64,000 nucleotides of DNA from CBDFKY01 sp965248995 (GTDB lineage Bacteria; Pseudomonadota; Alphaproteobacteria; Rickettsiales; UBA998), in the NCBI GenBank assembly GCA_965248995.1, contig CBDFKY010000004.1, forward strand, positions 124,001 to 188,000, given 5' to 3'. Position numbers and translations under genes: made by a program. The notes beneath the pieces were generated by a model. It worked only from the letters and a program-made list of their open reading frames with translations, was not told the DNA's origin and did not search any database. Positions 59,890 to 64,000 of the stretch are shown here, piece after piece. Each line of letters begins with the position of its first letter. Position 1 is the first letter of the stretch.

Positions 59890-61149
59890 ATGTTCGGTAA
59901 TGGAAGGAGTGGCGTGCTTTTCTGGTTCTGGCGACACATGTTTTTTCCTGCTTCCGCATCCGGGGACATCTCCGCTGCGCTTCCATCGCATCATTCCGCT
60001 CCACCCATGGCGGCGGACACCGACGCGAGTGTTCGGGCCCTGTTGGATAACCGTTTTTTGCTGACGCTGGATCACGAGGGGTGGGTGCAGCGGGTGGAGG
60101 GCGTCGTTCCGCATACTTTGGATATCGAACCGGCACAGCTGGGGCGAATCAGCCTCGTTTCCCTGCTTCATGCCACGCATCGCCCGATGTTCACATTCCC
60201 TACGAAAACGATGGACGCTTCGGTGCAGAGGCGGGTGCAGCTGCGTCACCGCAGCGGTGAGTACGGGTGGTACAGCCTGACTTACCATCCTCATGCGGAG
60301 GGAGCATTAGTGGTGCTGGAACCGGTCAACAACCTCGTGGAAGCAGAGCGCAATCTCCGCAAGGCACAGGTGGAAGCGGAACACAGCATGCGGGAGAGGG
60401 GAGAGTTCCTGCGCCATATGAGTCATGAACTCCGCACTCCCTTGAACGCCATACTCGGCTTCGCCGAGATGATGGAGCAGGGGGTGTTCGGCAGTATCGA
60501 CAATGAAGTCTACAGCGAATATCTGGGACTGATCCGGGCCAGCGGGGAAGATCTGCTGACGAAAATCGTCGATCTGATGGATCTCTCCGCTATCGGCGCC
60601 CATCACGTCACGCTGCAGGAGATGGAAATGAATCTGGCGGAAGTGGTGCAGGCGGCGCTGGAGCGCCTGCAGAAAGTGGCGATCGACGCGGAAATCACCT
60701 TATCCGCGCCGGAGCTTCTGCGAACGGTTTCGTTTAAAGGTGATGCGCGTATTTTACGCAAAGCGCTCAACCACATCATCCTCAACGGTATCGAACATAC
60801 CGGTGTGGGCGGAAAAGTCGAAGTCAGCCTGCAGGAAAGAGAGGATGGAAGCTGCCGGTTATGCGTGCAGGATAACGGGCGGGGTATCCAGCCGTCGCAG
60901 TTAAAAGCGCTGCGCCATGCGCTGAAAGACGAAACCAGTCTCTACAGCCATGTCGAAGCGTATCGTCCGATGGGATTGGGGCTGACTCTGGCGAAGGAAT
61001 ATCTCGCGCTGCACGGTGGATATGTGGAGATCGAAACCAGTCGCCCGCGGCAGGGCACCACCGTTTCACTGGTTCTGCCTGCCGGGAGAATCTTTTCATC
61101 ATCCACACCTGCCTACGCTGAAACTCCGCACCTGCGACTTGCTACCTAA
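59890..61149 (+). CDS. Soluble PAS-type sensor histidine kinase
   Basis: The 419-residue protein has no clear membrane segment. Residues about 50-145 form a PAS-like domain, followed by a short coiled-coil linker (about 148-170). A HisKA domain has its H-box at FLRHMSHELRTPLNAILGF (His179). A HATPase domain (about 235-405) contains an N-box-like NHIILNGIEHT, the G1 box QDNGRGI, and G2 LGLTLAKEYLALHGG. The HisKA type is the one common in alphaproteobacterial cell-cycle and stress kinases. No response regulator gene is next to it, so it is an orphan kinase in this window. The stimulus is unknown. Confidence 0.85.
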   Translation: MFGNGRSGVLFWFWRHMFFPASASGDISAALPSHHSAPPMAADTDASVRALLDNRFLLTLDHEGWVQRVEGVVPHTLDIEPAQLGRISLVSLLHATHRPMFTFPTKTMDASVQRRVQLRHRSGEYGWYSLTYHPHAEGALVVLEPVNNLVEAERNLRKAQVEAEHSMRERGEFLRHMSHELRTPLNAILGFAEMMEQGVFGSIDNEVYSEYLGLIRASGEDLLTKIVDLMDLSAIGAHHVTLQEMEMNLAEVVQAALERLQKVAIDAEITLSAPELLRTVSFKGDARILRKALNHIILNGIEHTGVGGKVEVSLQEREDGSCRLCVQDNGRGIQPSQLKALRHALKDETSLYSHVEAYRPMGLGLTLAKEYLALHGGYVEIETSRPRQGTTVSLVLPAGRIFSSSTPAYAETPHLRLAT

Positions 61150-61221
61150 GACTTGATAGTTTCTGGATTTCTGGTATTTCTGTGTCTGGATTCTCTTGCT
61201 TACACGTCTGGAAGGTTACTC

Positions 61222-62667
61222 TTGTCTTCACCCTCACTGGCTAACGACATCGTTAATACGCAATATTTCAGAAATAAACTGAAAAACGTCTGTATTTCGG
61301 GAGAAGAAGTGCTGCCTATCGTTGAAGGCGGCAAAGGGATTGGCGCGACGAATGGGGTCAGCGCCGGTGCATTCGCTCTCGCAGGGGCGGTCGGAACCTT
61401 TTCCGGCGTCAATCCCGAGCGTTACGACGAAGAAGGCCATCCTATCCCTTATACATATCACGGGACGACCCGCCGGGAACGTCACGAGGAACTGGTGGCC
61501 ATGAGCACCGACGGGTCCGTCCAGCAGGCGAAACTCGCTTATGAACAAGCCGGCGGAAATGGCCGTATCCATATGAACGTCCTGTGGGAAATGGGTGGGG
61601 CTGAACGGATACTGCAGGAGACGCTGGAGCGGGCGGGGCAGTATATCCACGGTATTACCTGCGGGGCGGGGATGCCTTACCGCCTCGGCGACATTGCCGC
61701 CCATTACAAAGTGTATTATCACCCGATCGTTTCCTCCATGCGGGCGTTCCGGGCATTGTGGAAACGTTCCTATTCCAAAAGCCGCGAATGGCTGGGTGGC
61801 GTGGTGTATGAAGATCCGTGGCTGGCTGGCGGTCATAACGGCCTGTCCAACGGTGAGGATCCGAACCTGCCGCAGGATCCGTATCCCCGAGTCGCGGAAA
61901 TCCGTACCTTCATGAACGAGGCAGGGTTGCAGCACGTCCCGATCATCATGGCGGGGGGGGCATGGTATCTGCGGGACTGGGAACACTGGCTGGATAATCC
62001 GGAGATCGGCGCGATCGCCTTTCAGTTCGGCACGCGCCCTCTGCTGACCCAGGAAAGTCCTATTCCGGAAGTGTGGAAGCAACGTCTCCTTACCCTGAAG
62101 CCGGGCGATGTGTTCCTGAACCGTTTCAGCCCTACCGGGTTTTATTCTTCGGCGGTCAACAATTCCTTCATTAAAGAACTGCGCGGCCGGGAAGAGCGGC
62201 AGATGCCGTTTACCACCGCTGCGGACAGCCAGCATACGGAAACGCTCCTGTTCGGTCCCCGGCAACGTTCTGTGTATGTCAGTGCCGAAGATTATGCGAG
62301 GGCACAGTGCTATCTCGGTGAAGGCTACAGCGAGTTGATGAAAACGCCCGACGAAACGATTATTTTCGTGGAACCGGAACGGGCCGGGACCATTCATCAG
62401 GATCAGGTGGACTGCATGGGCTGCCTCAGCCATTGCCGTTTCAGCAACTGGCGCGATCATGACGATTTCACCACCGGCAAGAAAGCCGATCCACGCAGTT
62501 TCTGTATCCAAAAAACGTTGAGGGATATCGTCCATGGTGCAAGCCTGGAGCATAACCTGATGTTTTCAGGGCATAATGCGTATAAATTCGCACAGGATCC
62601 TTTTTATCAGGGCGGGTTTATTCCGACGGTCGCGCAACTGGTCGAGCGCATTCGCAATGGTGAATAA
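61222..62667 (+). CDS. Nitronate-monooxygenase-like flavoprotein with C-terminal cysteine motif
   Basis: The 481-residue protein resembles FMN-dependent nitronate monooxygenases and NAD(P)H-dependent flavin oxidoreductases, with GGKGIGATNGVSAGAFALAG near the N terminus, HGITCGAGMPYRL, GGVVYEDPWLAGGHNG, IIMAGGAWYLRDW and AIAFQFGTRPLLTQ. It is about 120 residues longer than ordinary members. The extra C-terminal part has a Cys398-x2-Cys401-x3-Cys405 motif and Cys428, which could bind a metal or Fe-S cluster. I choose the TTG at 61222 with a GGAAGG site; the frame is open back to a TTG at 61153, which would add an apparent hydrophobic leader. The substrate is unknown. Confidence 0.75.
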   Translation: MSSPSLANDIVNTQYFRNKLKNVCISGEEVLPIVEGGKGIGATNGVSAGAFALAGAVGTFSGVNPERYDEEGHPIPYTYHGTTRRERHEELVAMSTDGSVQQAKLAYEQAGGNGRIHMNVLWEMGGAERILQETLERAGQYIHGITCGAGMPYRLGDIAAHYKVYYHPIVSSMRAFRALWKRSYSKSREWLGGVVYEDPWLAGGHNGLSNGEDPNLPQDPYPRVAEIRTFMNEAGLQHVPIIMAGGAWYLRDWEHWLDNPEIGAIAFQFGTRPLLTQESPIPEVWKQRLLTLKPGDVFLNRFSPTGFYSSAVNNSFIKELRGREERQMPFTTAADSQHTETLLFGPRQRSVYVSAEDYARAQCYLGEGYSELMKTPDETIIFVEPERAGTIHQDQVDCMGCLSHCRFSNWRDHDDFTTGKKADPRSFCIQKTLRDIVHGASLEHNLMFSGHNAYKFAQDPFYQGGFIPTVAQLVERIRNGE

Positions 62668-62738
62668 GGGTTGTGGCGTTTTAGCAACGCGCATGATTGG
62701 GAGCGAAAGTTGTTTTTCCACGAAACACGCTTTCCGTC

Positions 62739-62766
62739 TTGCCATAACCAAGATCGTTTTTGTAAT
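62739..62766 (+). promoter_or_regulatory. Candidate sigma-70 promoter of the OmpA-family gene
   Basis: TTGCCA at 62739-62744 and TGTAAT at 62761-62766 are separated by 16 bases and each match consensus at five of six positions. The gene start is about 50 bases downstream, with a GGGAG ribosome site. This is consistent with a strongly expressed outer-membrane protein as its own transcription unit. Confidence 0.5.
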
Positions 62767-62816
62767 GTGCGAAAGCAGATAATCAGTTAGTTAAAAAAAT
62801 ACAGGGAGACTGAAGA

Positions 62817-63401
62817 ATGAAAAAAACGATAATGTCCGGCCTTACGGCGCTTTCCCTTATGGCGCTTACTTCGTACGCGAGCGCGGGCACTGAAATCAAT
62901 GACGTGGTACATGACTTTCAGGGGAACATCGTCAAGAACAGCTTCCACAACTGCGTAGTGACGAAATGGCAGAGCGGTGAATATAACTGCGGTGAGCAGC
63001 AGGAATCAGTCGAAGCGGTAAAAGACGTTGAATTCAACACGGAAATGCTGAATGTTTATTTCAATTTCAACAGCGCGGAGCTGAGCGCCTCATCTCGTGA
63101 TAAACTGGATAAAGTGGTGGAACTGCTGAACAGCGCGAAGAAAGTGGAAAATATCGACATCGTCGGATATGCCGATTATCTGGGTAATAGCGATTACAAC
63201 CGTAAACTTTCGGACCGCCGCGCCGAAGCTGTCCGCCATTACCTGCAATCGAGAGGATATAGCAAAACCCGGAACGTTTCCGTGGAAGCGCTCGGCGAAA
63301 GCAGACCGGTCACCAATTGCGGATCGCTCAGCGACGGCCAGTTGAAAGATTGCCTGTGGCGCGACCGCCGCGTGGAAATCAAGTTGAACTACGCAAAGTA
63401 A
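62817..63401 (+). CDS. OmpA-family peptidoglycan-binding outer-membrane protein
   Basis: The 194-residue protein has a Sec signal peptide (residues 1-23, cut after SYASA) and a short N-terminal region with two cysteines (FHNCVVT and EYNCGEQ). The C-terminal OmpA domain (about residues 80-192) includes NVYFNFNSAELSASSRDKL, IDIVGYADYLGNSDYNRKLS with the peptidoglycan-contact residues, DRRAEAVRHYLQSRGY and CLWRDRRVEIKL. There is no eight-stranded barrel, so it is a small periplasmic or outer-membrane-attached protein. It has its own candidate promoter and is followed by a clear terminator. Confidence 0.88.
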   Translation: MKKTIMSGLTALSLMALTSYASAGTEINDVVHDFQGNIVKNSFHNCVVTKWQSGEYNCGEQQESVEAVKDVEFNTEMLNVYFNFNSAELSASSRDKLDKVVELLNSAKKVENIDIVGYADYLGNSDYNRKLSDRRAEAVRHYLQSRGYSKTRNVSVEALGESRPVTNCGSLSDGQLKDCLWRDRRVEIKLNYAK

Positions 63402-63424
63402 TCAACCTTCAGTGGGATAATTCA

Positions 63425-63456
63425 AGAAGGGGGCATCATGCCCCCTTCTGCTTTTT
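63425..63456 (+). terminator. Rho-independent terminator after the OmpA-family gene
   Basis: An 11-bp stem (AGAAGGGGGCA pairing with TGCCCCCTTCT, 63425-63435 with 63439-63449) closes a three-base loop and is followed by CTTTTT at 63451-63456. It lies 24 bases after the stop of the OmpA-family gene and just before the ABC-F gene, so it separates the two. Confidence 0.85.
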
Positions 63457-63468
63457 GTGAAAAAGGAA

Positions 63469-64000
63469 ATGGCTGAACGTTTAATACTGAATCTGGAAAA
63501 CGTGGATCTCACTTTCGGCGGAAAACCTTTGTTTGAAGGGTTGAGTATGCAGGTGGTGGAAGGGGATAAAATTTGTCTCGTCGGAAAAAACGGGGCGGGT
63601 AAAACCACGTTGATGCGCCTGATGATGGGAGAAATCGAGCCGGACGCCGGTAAGCGGTTCTGTCTGACGGGCCTTACCATCGGATATCTGGCCCAGACCG
63701 TGCCCTGTAACCCGGGCGATTCTGTGCATCAGTTCGTCATGTCGGGGTTACCGCCCGAACAGCGGAGCGAGGAACAGCATCATCTCGTGGATATGGTGAT
63801 TGCCCCGCTGGATCTGGCGTCGGACGCGTTGATGGGAACCCTGTCGGGTGGGCAGTTGCGGCGTGCGGCGCTGGCCCAGGCATTGATCACCGCGCCGGAC
63901 ATCCTCATGCTGGACGAGCCGACCAACCATCTCGATCTCGGTGCGATCGAATGGCTGGAGCAATATCTTGCCGCATACCGCGGCGCCCTGATCTGCGTCA
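63469..64000 (+). CDS. ABC-F family ATPase (Uup-like), 3' end outside window
   Basis: The frame is open to the window edge, so only the first 177 codons are seen. Visible motifs are Walker A VGKNGAGKTTLM, the signature LSGGQLRRAALAQAL, and Walker B ILMLDEPTNHLDL, with the NHLD form typical of ABC-F proteins. The first residues (LILNLENVDLTFGGKPLFEG) fit Uup or another ABC-F member; the linker and second ATPase domain that would decide are missing. The start is the ATG at 63469 or an in-frame GTG at 63457, which would lie directly behind the terminator T-run. ABC-F proteins act on ribosomes or in DNA maintenance rather than in transport. Confidence 0.87.
   Translation, partial: MAERLILNLENVDLTFGGKPLFEGLSMQVVEGDKICLVGKNGAGKTTLMRLMMGEIEPDAGKRFCLTGLTIGYLAQTVPCNPGDSVHQFVMSGLPPEQRSEEQHHLVDMVIAPLDLASDALMGTLSGGQLRRAALAQALITAPDILMLDEPTNHLDLGAIEWLEQYLAAYRGALICV

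Noticed and set aside
61234..62553. Minus-strand frame of 439 codons opposite the nitronate-monooxygenase-like gene
   Set aside because: The plus-strand frame has clear flavoprotein motifs; the antisense frame has none and no ribosome site.

Overview
The window looks like the chromosome of a free-living, flagellated, respiring alphaproteobacterium, with GC in the mid-50s by eye. Supporting signs are the petABC cytochrome bc1 operon, a flagellar locus with DUF6468 and MotE-type genes beside fliM and fliL, erpA next to dgt, phoH-ybeY-corC, a kdsA-containing LPS pathway, and a small protein that recalls a Rickettsiales-type family. The exact order is not certain; a deep-branching lineage outside the well-studied Rhizobiales and Rhodobacterales is my guess. 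The window is densely coded. No gap exceeds about 215 bases, and I saw no rRNA, tRNA, CRISPR array or insertion sequence.

Layout. Positions 1-1667 hold the 3' part of an FAD-dependent dehydrogenase and a small membrane protein. Positions 1801-19527 are one tightly packed run of eight genes: otsB, otsA, glgE, treS-mak, glgB, glgX, treZ and a malQ-treY fusion. It contains all steps to make trehalose (OtsAB), convert it to maltose-1-phosphate (TreS-Mak), polymerise and branch it (GlgE, GlgB), debranch it (GlgX, MalQ) and release trehalose again (TreYZ). Positions 19532-24379 are housekeeping: erpA, dgt, proB, pheA and an argD-like aminotransferase. Positions 24330-28876 (minus strand) carry fliL, fliM, a DUF6468 protein, motE and a Wzt-type ABC ATPase. 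They diverge from flgF-flgG-flgA-flgH (29079-32190, plus strand), which has a good sigma-54-like promoter.

Positions 32187-35068 (minus) hold two small uncharacterised genes and thiC. Positions 35245-40515 (plus) hold a DUF2177 protein, an alpha/beta hydrolase, an orphan terminase large subunit, phoH, ybeY and corC. Positions 40527-46462 (minus) hold a UvrD/PcrA helicase, petC, petB, petA and an RsuA/RluB-type pseudouridine synthase. Positions 46580-48786 (plus) hold grpE, ftsX and a PfpI/DJ-1 gene broken by a one-base frameshift. Positions 48826-52700 hold hemC and hemD flanked by two divergent members of the ChaN/EreA/TIKI-like superfamily. Positions 52812-64000 hold a TAXI solute-binding protein coupled to kdsA, prmA (minus), ppdK, a DedA protein, folP, a soluble histidine kinase, an unusual nitronate-monooxygenase-like flavoprotein, an OmpA-family protein and the start of an ABC-F ATPase.

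The best candidates for something new are the all-in-one trehalose/alpha-glucan cycle operon, an approximately 84-residue two-helix insertion in cytochrome b, a Wzt ATPase translationally coupled to motE, the pair of ChaN/EreA-like proteins around hemCD, the orphan terminase, and a prephenate dehydratase whose TRF motif reads TVF. All functional statements rest on motif recognition by eye; no database search was run.
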